A stretch of DNA of 64,000 nt from Cardiocondyla obscurior (lineage: Eukaryota > Arthropoda > Insecta > Hymenoptera > Formicidae): positions 2,695,001-2,759,000 of the forward strand of contig NC_091871.1 of the NCBI RefSeq assembly GCF_019399895.1. The letters run 5' to 3'. A program made the translations under genes and the position numbers. The notes beneath the pieces were generated by a model. That model made no database searches, was not told the origin of the DNA, and saw only the letters and a program-made list of their open reading frames with translations. Within the stretch, counting starts at the first letter, position 1. Each line of letters begins with the position of its first letter. This document shows, piece after piece, positions 1-13,100 of this stretch.

Positions 1-3000
1 AGCTTACTATTATATTTCATAAATAAACAAACTCGAAAACGATTTTTCTAAAGCCTGATAGATAATTAATTAAGGAACAAGATTTTATTAAAAATTTTTT
101 TTTTAATATAGACAAAATTATGCGTTAATTAAAAATTTCATCGAATTGTTGCTATTTTCTATCCACATTAATATCGTGATTGCCAGAAGGAACAATAACC
201 TGAATGTTTTCTCTGATAAAATCTTCAACGTTAATTACACAAATTTTGCAATAAATTATGATAAATTCACGGTCGCCGTATTCGTATCAAGCATTATCGG
301 ATCTTGCACGTAACACCGGGAACCGTTTCATGTCCCGTAAACCACCGTGAGGGTAACGTGTAACAAACCGAGGGGGTATCTAACTATATCAGTACTGATT
401 TCCACGACTTGTTGAGATGGGCGTCGCGTGACGCGACCGTTCCTTACTTTGAACGCGTCTCCTCCCGGTAGAGATATCTCCGTTCGCGTTGAAACGATTC
501 CGGCCCGAAATTCTTTGCGTGGGCGTCTACGAAACTTGATGGGCTTTATCACTTTACGATCAACGATAAAAATGTTAATATATCCGCCACTTTAACTTTT
601 GTAAAACATAAAAGGAATCCCATTCCGAGTATATTATATATTTTATAAATACACATTGTAACATCAAATTAACGAAAATGAAATCGTAGATATTAATCTA
701 GAGAATAGCCTCGAGCTACGCACGTAGCGTGCATTATCATGCGTTTTAATAACTCACGTTACCGATATTTCCATAAACGTCTGGCGGGGATAACGGGATG
801 AAGCGGCAATGAAAACACAACCGGTATTGTCAGACGACTGGCGTAGCGAGTGAATTACGTAGGAAATTGCGCGATACCGTTTTGCAAATTGAATTTTCAG
901 ACAGACGCGGTGCGTCGCGGTGTCTGAAAGTGGGCAGGCCGGTTACAGGCAAACACGACAAGTTCGGATAAAGTGGCTTTAGCGTGGCGTTCCCTTTGTC
1001 TCGCCGTGCCGGCGCTCTCCGGCCACGGGGAAACGCCTTTCTTTCCACCCGCAAAGATTTACGGGGTCTATGGGGAAGAACTTTGATAATACTCGGAGCG
1101 TTATAAGAGTGGGGATCTCTCGCAGGGGCGTCTGGCGTTTTCCTTGAATAAAGTAGAAACGCATGACCGTGCGGAAGCGAAAGAAGTATCGTCAGGAGAC
1201 CCGGAGCTTCCGCGATATCATCCCGGGGTAAAAAAAAAAAATGGAGAAATAGCACGTGGCAGTTTTACTACCGAGCTCTTAACGCGACCGTCATTTCTTG
1301 CCAGGTAGAAATAAAAGATTGCTCCGTCAATCATCGACCGTCTTTATTGTTCTTATAATTTCACGGTTAGATTTTTTTTTTTTTTTCTCCTCTCTAAATA
1401 ACCGACTTGATGTAACTAAGAAAAATGCGAGAGAAGAATATAATAATATAATAAAAGAAATACATATTAATTATAAAGAGGTATAGAAAAAGAAAAATAA
1501 CACATTAATTATTTTGTCGTCGTGACCAGTTTGATTGCAAGTACAATTTGTCTTCATATTTTAAACTTTTATCTTTTTCACAGATAAAAAGGAAATAATG
1601 TTTTACCTGTTCAGTATATTTATGCGTTTAGTCCGGGAACTATTTTAAACGTAAATTATCCAGGATAAAATTGTCGTGCGGCTATCGCGGCCGCGTATAA
1701 TTTACCCGTTGGGCAACTAAGGCTAATAAGTGGATAGTGGATAGTGCTAATTCCGTTGCGGAAGAGTACCGCGAAACTGGTTGCGGTACTGACATTTAAA
1801 TATTCGCGCGGTAGGACGGGTTTGCATTTTTCCGAGAGTCCTACGAGCTTGCCTCGATTTTGAAGAATTAATTAAGAACCTTACTTTCAATTCGCCTCGC
1901 GCATTAAGTGTGCGGTACATGTGGGCTGCGATATCCGCCGACCTGGAATCTGGACTCGCGTTGGATCGCAATCTAATCCTCGTTTCTGAATTTAATAACC
2001 TCGATTTTGAATATCGCGATGGCTCGCACCTGACGCGACGGGATAAAAGTGAATATCCTGTTTTGCTAGAATTTTTGAATTGCTACACGAACGGATTTGC
2101 GCGACAAGCCAATCGCGGAAACTCATAAATAAAACATGGTTTATTGACTGATGCTTGTACACTTCTCTCGCATGGGTTATATTGCTCGATAAATCACGTA
2201 ACAGCGGTTCGTCATTGACGCAGTCTCAGTGATAGCTGCGAAATCTGATTTTCCGTAAGTTTGTGCGTGCAGGTACCGGACGTGCAACCGGCATCGTACA
2301 GTTTCGATCGTAGCTTTTCGTGCGTGGAGTTTCTTTGCCCATTAGAGACACGCGAATCATTAAGTTATATCAGGCAGCGCAGGAAACTTGAAAATTGACT
2401 GAAATTATTTTTAAAAATTTCTCCCGCTCGGCCCTATTTTTCTTTTTCATGTTTCTTCGAAACTCATTGACCTCACATTTGTTTCTTTAATGCGTTTCTT
2501 ATTTACGTTCTCGCATACCGATAGGGCAATAGTAAAGACTGTTGACGGGCCATTGCAAGTTACCGTTTATAACAAAAAAAATAAAAAAAAGTCTAATAAC
2601 CGAGGTAAAACAATTATACAAGATCGTAACCACGTCACTGTGCTATTTCACGTATTCAGGGCTTTTAGACTCGAGTATTCCAGGCATTACTCCGCGAAAC
2701 TTTATTAATAATATAATTCACAACCCAAGCTTACAGTTGATTAATCGCGGTATCGAGGAAACTTTGCGCGACAGCGGCAGCAAAATCAAGATATTATTGA
2801 TATAGGAGATATTGTTTGCTCTCCTTTATCGAAGGAAGAAAATAACTTTGCTTAATTAATATTTTACAGTAAAAAGTTGTACCTATATGGTACTCGTACC
2901 GATTTTCGTTTTTATTTGTGTTTTTCGTATAATAACGTCTTTACGGTATACCGCAACCTCGTGGATTTTATTGTTTGCGAGAAACGCAGTCATTGATCCC

Positions 3001-4540
3001 TCGCGCTGATGGCGAATGTACTCTCCGCGTATTTTTAGACGCCGCTTCGGGCAGGTGGGAGATGCTGGAGACGAGTCTATTTCCGAATACTTGGAATTCC
3101 GCGGATACGTAGGATAGCTGACAGTTGGACAGTTAGATGAACGTCACTCTCCGACGCATTAGATGGTTATTTTCGTTGACGAAGTTATCGACCGCCATGA
3201 TTTCTACCAATCCCGTTAAGTCGTTAAAACGTCTGCGAGATGTATAAATTAAATTGACCAACTCTGTCGCAGTAAACGTAAAATTTGTAAAATTGTCAAT
3301 TACAATCTGCGGTTATTAAAAGTTAGCTTTCATAAAAACTTTCAAGCTGCCCATTAATCGTCTCTTGAAATTTTTTTTTTTTTTCTTTGCAATCTCGAAT
3401 GTTACTCGATTACTCGCAAATATTAATATAAAAATTATACGCGTTTCGCAAATGTGCTAGCAAATGCGAGATTATATTTGCAAATTGGATACCATTCACA
3501 TCGTTTACAGCGTCCGCGCACGCGTGTTTATCTATTCGTTGATATGTCCGTTTCGCTATTTCGATATGGAACCCGCGTCCATGCATATCAATACATAACG
3601 CATCACACTCGCAATTTAATAGTGGAGTTGAACAGTCACCACGGACAAACGTACGTAACGCGTTGTAGTTATGTGCCTCGTACTTTATGAATGTTCCAAA
3701 TCGTTAACATAGTCGTTCGCGAAAATTCTGCAACATCGTGAAAATAATCTCGAAACATTATATCGTCACTACTTAATTATAACACATAAAACGGAGTCGT
3801 AAGAGAATTAAATCTCACGCGAGACAATTATATAACATATAACCAATGCATTTTATCAAAATATCACTTCGTGCTCGACAACGAAACGTAGTCTGCGCTT
3901 GACGCAGGAATTAATGAGCGCCGATCGCGCCCGAACACACAATTTAATTGTCTGACATTAACAAAATTAATGTAGGCGACTCTCCTTCTCCCAGGTGCGT
4001 TTAACCCGTTAACTTCTTTTTTATTGTAGGTCGTTATCAAATGCGTAACGTTTATTGCTTTAACCATTATTACGAATCGCCTTGAGTGATAAATTTTTCC
4101 CTTAATGCGCGTCCGAGCTGAACTTTCATTAGTCGACGGCGGTCGAGACACGCGCGAAATTAAGGTAAACGAAAGGCACGTCTATCACTGAATAAAACAT
4201 CACCGATTAATTTCACGTGGGTTCTGCAGACTATCTTTTAGTAAAGCTTGAATGTGAATTAATACATTGGCGTGCCCCGTATAATGCTGTTAATTCGTGT
4301 TGACATTTCATCTGGCACGGTAAAATTTACCCCAGTTAATTAACCCGGCTACGGCGCGACGTATCGCGCGTTATCAATCGCTGGCGGAGCTCCAAAAATA
4401 TCGACGCGGCTGGAAACGTATGTACAGGTGCAAAAGCTCGCGTCTGAGTGCCGCTTAATGGAGAATCGAGAGCTCGGTGGTATCCCGCGGCGAACGTCAA
4501 GTTTAAATGAATCTCTGTTTCGAACAATACTTCTCTGATG

Positions 4541-4550
4541 TGCGCGCGCG

Positions 4551-4585
<35 letters not shown>

Positions 4586-4595
4586 GTCTCTCTCT
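4541..4595. repeat. GC/CT dinucleotide microsatellite
   Basis: A short (GC)n run at 4541-4550 passes directly into an interrupted (TC)n run to 4595. It is a simple-sequence repeat and produces spurious Ser/Leu or Arg/Glu repeat frames on the two strands. Confidence 0.9.
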
Positions 4596-7500
4596 TGATG
4601 ATATCCGGAGAGTCTGACACTGCCACCGCGGATTTCTATGGACCAGTTTTCCATGAATCCTATCGGTGGTCGACAGACAGTCGCGAACGCGTCAGACAAT
4701 GCGTTCTCACAGCCGCTCGACGGCTGTCAGGATGCCGTTCGCGGCCATGTCGGACATGTCTGAGCGCTGAAATTTCTTTTTCAAGCGAGAATACTCGATA
4801 TCTGTCCGCCGTGGACTCTTTTCAGGGCCAGAGCCTTCGTGTGTAAAGCGGCAATACTATTTCAAACTGCGCGACATATTTTTTAGAACAGAACTTAATG
4901 ACGTAACATAAATGCTGCGAATTTTCTCTTTTCTTGCTTACATGGCAACGCGGCTGAAACAGCGGGCAATTAGCAGCGAATTCTGCAAATATTAGTCTCC
5001 ATACGATACGCAGTGATTGCTGATGAGGGTAACCTTAATTAGGACGTCTAATTAGCACATTTAAATTTCGGAAAACGGAGAATTTCTCGTGTCTTTGCCG
5101 ATTGCAATTTCAATTGCACATAAACGGAATGTTCGAATTTTCTACTGTAAATATTAATTAGCATTCCTTATTTTACGCACGTTCGTTATTATATTTTTGA
5201 TAATTATCAAGCACTTTTGTTGTGACTGCCGGCGCAATATTTAATTTTTTTTTATACATTTTTTTTTTAACGGTAGTAAAATCAGTAATTCCTGTAACCC
5301 CGCGGTGGCGATTGCGGTGCTTTGTTCCGGCCGCCGTTGTTCAAGCCGAGCGCTTTTTTTCACCGTAACAAAAGTTCGATAAAGGTGGACATTGCATACA
5401 TGCGCCGTGTTGCGATGCGACTATATATCCTACGTCCATATTGGCCCTCCCCGGGGATGCATATGCATCGTTGCGTCATATGTATACCCACACGCGTACG
5501 ACTGCGTTATGTAAGCAGTCGCGTAACACTGGGTGCGCGTAGAACATACGAATCCCAGCCATGTCGACTATATCGATTAGGATTGGAGCCTTTTTTTTTT
5601 TTTTTTTTCCTTTTTCATCCAATCAAAAATTTAGCACGTCGGTGAAGTTAAACTATTTTCGCTCTGCTGCTCCAAAGTGTCTGAAAACATCTGCCTAACG
5701 AGCAGTTCGTAAACAGTTAGAAATTTACGAGTGCAGCTGAAAGATTGTAGAACTGAGGGACGCGTTAGGCGACGGTGGTTGTTTCACTTCTTGCAAAGTA
5801 GACGCAACGAAGATAGACCCCAGGCAAAATCATCCGGTTCGAGAATCGTTACCGCGGCGTATTCAGTTAAGCCGATTCACCGCCACGTAATTGCGGTTAA
5901 TTAATAAGAAGTGGATTAACGTCGTTGATGTATTGAGAGCTCGAATAGCGAGGAGATGGATAGCTCGTAACATGACCGATCGGAATTTCCGGTGCGTGAG
6001 GAAGGAGAGAAGAAAATGGAGTCGCTCGATCCGTGATGTTTTGATACGATGGCTTCATCTTTTCTTGCTCGACATGATCGTAAATCGTATCTGCGGCGAG
6101 TTTTCAATATCTTCGTATGATACCACTGTAATATCTTCTTGTCCAATGTATCGTAAATCAAACACGAGTGCTCTCTTCGTTGCATGCGGAGCGAAATATT
6201 GTTTGAACTCGGAACTTTTCCAGACGAGACGTTTCTCAAAGGGGACTTAGACTTAGACTCGGGGTTGTTTTCTTTTTCGCGAGCAAGAAAGGGATCATTA
6301 GCGTTATAATCAGACCTTCCGCCGGTATACGCGGCGTTACAAAGGCGAACTTTCCGTGATTTAATACGACGTTGTTTTACAATGTATATTTAACTAAATC
6401 TTGAATCCTTAACGAAGTCGTTCTCGCTAAAACGTGCCATTTCAACAATGAGATGCGATTCGAAAGCCGGGATGCAAGTTGAGAGCGAGATGGAAATCCC
6501 GCGGAATTGAAAGTCATGCAAACGCGAAGAGGCAGCGAAGTGATGCAATGTCGAAGAGCCGAGGGAACGTTTCTTGCCGAAATATTTGTCTGTACTCGTC
6601 GTCCCTGCCGTTGTCCTTGCCGTTCGCGCGACAAGAAACTCGCTCGATTTCGTTCGGCAAAACAACGAGCGCGCCGCGGAAACTTTATACGCTCGGATTT
6701 ACGAAGTGGAACCGACCTTCGCCCAAATCCTTCGTCGACGTCCTATCGTCGCGAATAAGGACCCCGGCGCGCACGCTCGAGGGCAATGCAGTTAATGGAA
6801 AATCCTGCGAAACGACATTTCCCAAAGTGAATCAACCGACCAACTCTTATTTCCGCGACGAAATCTGCAATCACGTAAAGTTATTTTGTTTCTGCATTAC
6901 GACGTGAGTTTTGTACGCGGCATTTCTCGAAACGAAAAAAAGAGATGTCTCGCGGAATCTTAACACCCAGCTTGATATTCGGGAGGAGACATGCAATCGG
7001 CTTGCGACTGCGATGTACGATATTTATCAAATTCGCAGGAAGTTAAAAAAGTATCGTCGAATAAAAGCGCAAAAAGTATACGTGTATTCGTCTCTTCCGT
7101 TATATTTGGTTTCATTTGCCACGGGCAATTGCGGCGGGATGCGTATCGATAAATTTAATTGATCTCTTTCTACAGCGATTTCAGTTCAGTTAATTGGAAA
7201 AGTTGCCGCGATTGAATCGCGCTGATGCACAAGCGAAAACGCACTCAATCGTAGCCAATAATTCCCTCTCGCTTTTTTTTTTTTTTTTTTAATGTTTAAA
7301 CCAACAATCTTTCTCTTTTTTTTTTAATGACAAGCTCGTTGTTCCTTCTGCAATTTAAAATTGATTAACGCTATTATTTAACTTGAATCCTTTCGTTGTA
7401 ATCCGCGAACGGAACGTGATAAAAATACGAGGGATTAAGCGGCGACTCTGAAACCGATTGTACAGCAAGATTTCCGGAATCATATAGAAGACTCGTGTGT

Positions 7501-7785
7501 ACCCTCAGCTATCTGTAAGAAACTTCTCTATGGTTTCTCAGTTAAAGAATTTATCTTGACGTATCTCGTGCGCCGTGTAGGTTTCGTGACGCGGAATTGC
7601 AAGCGTCGGCGTTCTTAACGAGGTGCGCGAGGCGAATATCGCGGTGATTGCAGTGCAAGAGACGGTCGGGATTCACGCGCGACCCAATTCGATTACAAGG
7701 CGATGTTCTGGTCGCAATTATCGCCGTGGCGCTAACCGCGTTACGTTGTGCGTTAGACCGAGGGGCCCCACCTGCCGCGAGACAT

Positions 7786-7810
7786 CCGGCCAATCCTGCG
7801 CCGGCCAATC
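7786..7810 (+). promoter_or_regulatory. Tandem CCAAT boxes
   Basis: The 10-mer CCGGCCAATC occurs at 7786-7795 and again at 7801-7810, 15 bp apart, in a locally GC-rich stretch. CCAAT is the core bound by NF-Y, and duplicated CCAAT boxes are typical of promoters. The pair lies about 2.2 kb upstream of the first kinase coding exon. It may mark a more distal kinase promoter or be chance. Nothing nearby fixes a start site. Confidence 0.3.
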
Positions 7811-8175
7811 AGCCCCGACCGAGTTCGAATAACTATTCCAATTAACAGTAAATACGTACGGTACATGAGCAACTCTTCCGAGGAAGACATTTTGTCGTAA
7901 TGGATTTTCGTAGGACGTCGCAAATCGCCTTGCGTTCACTTTCCAGATAAATCTCCGTATTAAGCGTTGCTCAGATAGATCGACGGCTAACGTATCGCCC
8001 ACGAATGTCGTGGCATTTAAATGTATTTTCTATTATCGGCAATTTATCACGTATTACGACTGTAATTAATTTATTGCGAATGTTATTGCAAGTTTTTATA
8101 ATCGCGTTGTTATTTAAATTATGGAATTTTAAAAAAAATGTTCTATACGTTCGCGCGACGTGTCTCCGAAATATT

Positions 8176-8195
8176 AAAAAAAAAAAAAAAAAAAA
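8176..8195. repeat. Poly-A tract
   Basis: An uninterrupted run of about 20 A. It is one of many mononucleotide tracts in the window. No retroelement body or target-site duplication was seen beside it. Confidence 0.85.
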
Positions 8196-9974
8196 GATTT
8201 GACGGCAAGGATTATGCCGGCGCGATTTAACCCGCGGTCGTAACAAAGATCTCGTATATCAGATTGACGTGTGGAGAGAAAGAGGAACGTAGTTGAAACG
8301 ACGATTTAAACAATTTATCGACGGGGCCTCAGATTGACGTAATGGAAGGTTTCATCCCTCCGTATGCAACGTGTGGTAAACGATGTTTACAATGAAAATC
8401 GTGGTTTGCGGAGATTCGATCGACGTTGCGCAAACCGAGGGGAGAGGTATAGCTCCCACGTTAAAAGATGGCGAGGGTAACCCAACGGGGAGAGAAAGAG
8501 AGAGGGAGAGAAGATGAATAGCCGCAGTTCGCTGCACCTGACTATTTATAACAAATCGATAGGTGCCGGGAACCGATGCGTACCTCGCGTGCGGAATTTC
8601 TCTTATTTGTGAGAATGCCTTGCGCGTTTTGAACGTGCCTCTAAACACAGCTGACCTTAGTCGGCACTTCTAACTCCGTTGCATTTCTCATTTGACGTTC
8701 AACGTTTTTTTATTTTTTTTTTTTTTTTTTTTTACCATATTTTAATGCTTCATAAAAAAAAAAATGTAACGTACTTTAAAACCGCGATAGATTTATGCGT
8801 AGAAACATATTGCGCCTAACGATCTAAGAACATGATACAATTTAGCACGATTGGTGACTCACTGCGTCGGTTTCAGTGATATAAAAAGGAACGTTTAAGT
8901 CTCCAGGCTATCGCGGCGCATTAGTCATCGAAGGCCACTAACTAGCAGTAATAATTATTTTACGCTAATTGCTAATTGACCGTTGTCACTGTAAAAAAAA
9001 AAAAAAGTTCCTCCTGGCTTCACGTTTGCACGCGTTATGTTCGCGCACCTGTAGCAGTCTTTTGGGAACAAATGAAAGCACGCGGTGTGAAAAGTTTGTA
9101 AATCGCGGTAGTTCCGCTGTGCATAAGTCGGAAAAGCGAGGGAAGGAGATTACTCGGCGGACAAAAACAAACATATTAGCGAAGAATCCTTCATTTCGTT
9201 TGAACCTTGATTCGCGCGGCGTCATAAACAATCACGCGATACCTCCCAGCTGTCGTGTTTGCGGTTTTGCCGCCGCCTTCCATTACGCGGATTCCCTCAA
9301 CGAAATTAACGGGAGAAAGTCTGAGAAGCTTTTTCCCTCATTCGATTGTGCATCGGTTACAGCACGTGGTTCTCTGCGGAGTTCGCAGGCCGCGCCGGCA
9401 TCCGAGCCGTTTTGCAGGCGCCGGAATGAAATTAGTCTTTCTCCGTGAAGCAGTAAATCTTCCGTTGTGTACGTGTGCACGTTCGGGTCCGACAAAAATT
9501 GAGCGGGACATTTTCAGAGTTGCGAAACCGAAGCACAATTTACTACGCTTGCAACTGTCACGGATTCTGTATACATCTTGAAAGACTATCCTTAGCTCTA
9601 TTATAAATTCTGTTATCTTAAAAAAAAAAAAAAAAAAGACCAAAAGACACGAGATCGCTGAAACAAGCGTCTTTATTTTGAGATAAGCGAAACTCATCAA
9701 CGTGGAAAACTTTTGTCAGACTTCAAGGGAGAATCTCACCGATTCTCCAAGAGTTATAAAAAGTTTGAAGGTCTCTCCATCTACCAGGCGCACCATTTTC
9801 TCACACTTGTTGTTGACTGTCGCAACAAATCGCACGCGCGGTATTTTAGCTCGGAGAATTGACGTGGACGGTTCGAAGTCATGCGACGAAACGAGGAGTA
9901 GGGAGATCGAGAGATTTTTGAAAGACCATCTCGCTCCGTTCCGCGTGCTCACGGTGCGCGATAGACATTCGACC

Positions 9975-10148
9975 ATGTTCGCCGCGATGGTGCTGCACAA
10001 GCACAACAAGCACAACAATGGGAACCACTCGAATCATCACGTCAGCAACAATAACTCCACCACCAATTCCACCAGCAATCACCTCAACAACAACAACCAC
10101 ATTAATAACAACGTCAACAACGTAAATCAGGCGTTCAGCACGCGGGCG
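9975..10148 (+). CDS. GckIII first coding exon, Asn/His-rich N-terminus
   Basis: The exon encodes 58 residues starting [16 protein letters not shown], then a low-complexity Asn/His/Ser/Thr stretch ending AFSTRA. The ATG at 9975 has a good context (GACC before it). The exon ends in a complete codon at a strong donor, GCG|GTAAGTG, so phase 0 matches the phase-0 kinase exon at 44698. The frame stays open upstream to about 9702 without an ATG, so the start is chosen as the first ATG. The long Asn run resembles the disordered N-termini of some insect kinases, not any folded domain. The join to the kinase is inferred from phase and position; no transcript evidence is available here. Confidence 0.65.
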
Positions 10149-13100
10149 GTAAGTGAAATTGTGCTGCTTTCATCGAAATTTTATATCCCGTCCCCTAGTT
10201 CAGCCGTGCTCTCTCATTAAAATAGTAGCACTCGCGATTATACAAAGTTAGAGTTTTACGTTGTAAAATAATTGGAATATTATCCGCAGCTTTCAGCGGA
10301 AAAGTTAGATTTTATTCGAGTTTCGCTCGAGACAGAGGATATAATTTTTCATTTGACGGTGCATTTGTTTGAGGCGAGAAAATAGCTTTGCTTTTCAATT
10401 CGACTAACTGTACTTTTATACAACGCGTTTTTTTTTTACATGAGATTATTGGCGCGATTACGCGGGAGCGGCGCGAGTCGTTAGATGCAAATTTTTAGCG
10501 GGACCGTATTTCTCAGAGCGAATCGTTTCGTGGGTACCGGCTTTCGCAGGCTTCGGCGAGATTTAGAAGGATTTTTATCAGCCGAGCATAAAGGCTCGGC
10601 GGGATGCTCCTTTCGGTCGGACGAGAGGACGCTGAGAAAAGAAAATTTTTCCGCTCGGAGGGAAATCACGTTTACGACGCAAAGGGTGAGTCTTATCTTT
10701 CGCGCTGCAGAAACGATCCCTAGAAAACGTGACGATTTCGCTGACATCGCGGACGACTTTATGGAATCCGGTAGTGGTCGCGAATTCATTTTTATCTTAT
10801 TTTCGTCCCTTTTTATCGCTCTTTCATCCTGTTTTTTCTCGACACACCTATGGTATTTATTTTTATTGATTCCGTCAAAAATAGCTTTCGGTGAAAAAAA
10901 ATTTCTGTCCCAGTACAAGTAGTTTTTCTCTATCTCTTTTTTTTTCTTTTTATTTTCTACCAATTGTTTCTCTCATGGAAGATAGTTCTCGTAGATCGTT
11001 CTCACGTTTAATAAAATATTTAAACCAGCGAATCAGCTAATATTTTCAGCGGAAATATATATTTTCACACGGTAATCTTCTTTTGATTTAAGACAGTTGT
11101 ATCAGAAGACTCCGGTGGTTATAAATTGGAAACTGAAAATTTAAACTCGATTGTGAACGCGGCGCTTGCGGTTAAATATGAATGTTACCGCATACAGTAG
11201 TACTCGACGTAGCACAGAGGATTATATCGGTTTAATATTTTAGAATCTCCCCGCGAATCTTCTATTTCGTGCGGTTCGTTAAAGTGGCGCAAGGTATTTC
11301 AGTTTCAATTTCCCAGGATACACTCGACTGAAAGATTGGAAATCGAGAATTCAGCGGACGGTTGGATATCGAAACATTTCGAAATACGGTTGCGGGAACG
11401 TCGGTAACGCGATGTGACAGAATTTTGTTTTATATAAGCGATAAAACGTGGCGGAGCTGAAGATAGAATTCGTCCTGTTACGCGAAGTCTATTTTTTGAG
11501 GGCGAATATTGATTTACGGTATTTATATTCTTACACAATCGCCGTGCGCGTTTAATCTTTTATACAACAAAAAAATTATTATTTCGTTGCGTTTTCTCTC
11601 TCCTCCGCCCGTAAAACGATTTCTTTCCAATTGTAATATTTTGCTTATCGCGTTAATTAAAATTCGATGGAAATTAGAATTTTATCATTTTGTTACATTA
11701 TCATTTCAATTTGCATAACGAAATGATAAATTTCATTTAATAATATGCGGTTCCTTGTTCGGAATACACCTGTTTATTCTCGCTTTTCATCATTTTACAT
11801 TTGAACTACAGCCGAAGTTTATTATGCTGCGGCGCAATCTGCATTCTGTTTGCCGTTCAGGAGACAGTTTATTTTTTGAGTAGGCAAAAGTAGAAGACTA
11901 CGAATGAGTTAATTGCATCTGTCGGTCCACCCTGTCTCGACTCAAGTCGGAACTCCGATAGGGTTGTATGCAAATGAAGTCGAGATTAAGTCCTTTGTGC
12001 TATTCGATCCTGATAACGAGCATGTTAAAGGACTTGCTATAAATTAACAACTAGATTAAAGCGCTCATCGTCTTTACATCCTTTCGTTAACCCTCCATCT
12101 TCCTGTCCATCAACTCTCTCTCGAGTCTGAAGCGATCAGTCGACAAAATACTGTCTGGATATTCCCTCGCGTGAAATTTCGTGAGCACGTGAGACGATTC
12201 CGTCGCGACCGTTTGAGACAAATTTTATCAGACGATAAAATATCAGGGTGTAAGATATCGATAAGAAATTAACACAAAAATAGATAACTGATTTTATCAA
12301 AATTAAGCCACTACCTTGTAGAAGCTAAAATAAATTTTATTATTACGGTGCAATTGTAATGCAGTTTGCTCAATTTATTTAATCTCTCTTTGAAAGATAG
12401 AGTAAATGGATAAATAAACTTTTGCAGAAAAAAAAATAATAAAATAGATTTTCACATCCTATAAACGCATTCGAGGAATGAAGACGCCACTATGTGCTAA
12501 AAGACAAAGGTAGTTAAATATATTAAGGTGAAGTGGAGTATAACTCGTTTTTATCCGTAAAGAGAAAGAGAGAGAGAGAGAGATCTCTCCATTTCCCATC
12601 GGCCGACTCCCTCGTTGTTTCGTTGTATCTTCCTGCCCATCTTTCGCCCCTCAGTCTCCGCGCGTCGTTTCTCAACCACCGCGTAATTCGATTTCGAGGC
12701 ACGGCGAGACTTCGCTTTGTGCGACTTCTCTAGCCCTCGTCGGCTTGAAATAACTTCGCAAAGGGCTTCGATCTCCTCGGACGTGCGGCTAGACCCTGGG
12801 TATACAATACATTACGTCAAATGGTACGAGGAATGTCTGATGGACGTGGAAAACCCACGGGGAGGCTCGCTCCTAAGTTTAAAAATATAGTTAGCTCGCC
12901 AAGTTATTCTAGTTTGAAAATAAAATTTTAAAGGAGCAATCTATTAGATTTTTTTTTCTCATGCATTTCTTTGTAAAAAGATAAAATAGAATAAAATTTT
13001 AATAACTTGTTGCCGTAATAACTTTTTACGAAAATTGTTTACCCAGGGATTCCATTCTGACGAGTCCGGTTTATCAGACCGAAAGCGGATAAAGGGCGGT

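Larger units (their letters stand above)
1..9974. other. Upstream / 5' flanking DNA, no supported gene
   Basis: About 10 kb before the first coding exon of the kinase gene. Open frames here are short, Arg/Ser-rich, and overlap on both strands, as expected by chance in CpG-rich DNA. No family motif or convincing splice pattern was seen. The stretch holds poly-T/poly-A tracts (for example 1371-1387, 5591-5609, 7270-7289, 8176-8195), a CT microsatellite near 4551 and a tandem CCAAT-box pair near 7786. The proximal part probably contains the promoter and 5' UTR of the Asn/His-rich first exon. The exact transcription start cannot be fixed from sequence. Confidence 0.5.

Noticed and set aside
5891..6250. 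119-codon + strand frame with an overlapping 107-codon minus frame
   Set aside because: Arg/Ile/Ser-rich, open on both strands, with no conserved motif and no splice context. Treated as chance.
8259..8341. Direct repeat of TCAGATTGACGT about 71 bp apart
   Set aside because: Only 12 bases repeated, with no terminal repeats or coding content. Could be chance.
10481..10963. Long frames on both strands just after the first kinase exon
   Set aside because: They overlap each other almost fully, contain Lys or Phe runs from poly-A/T tracts and show no protein-like blocks.
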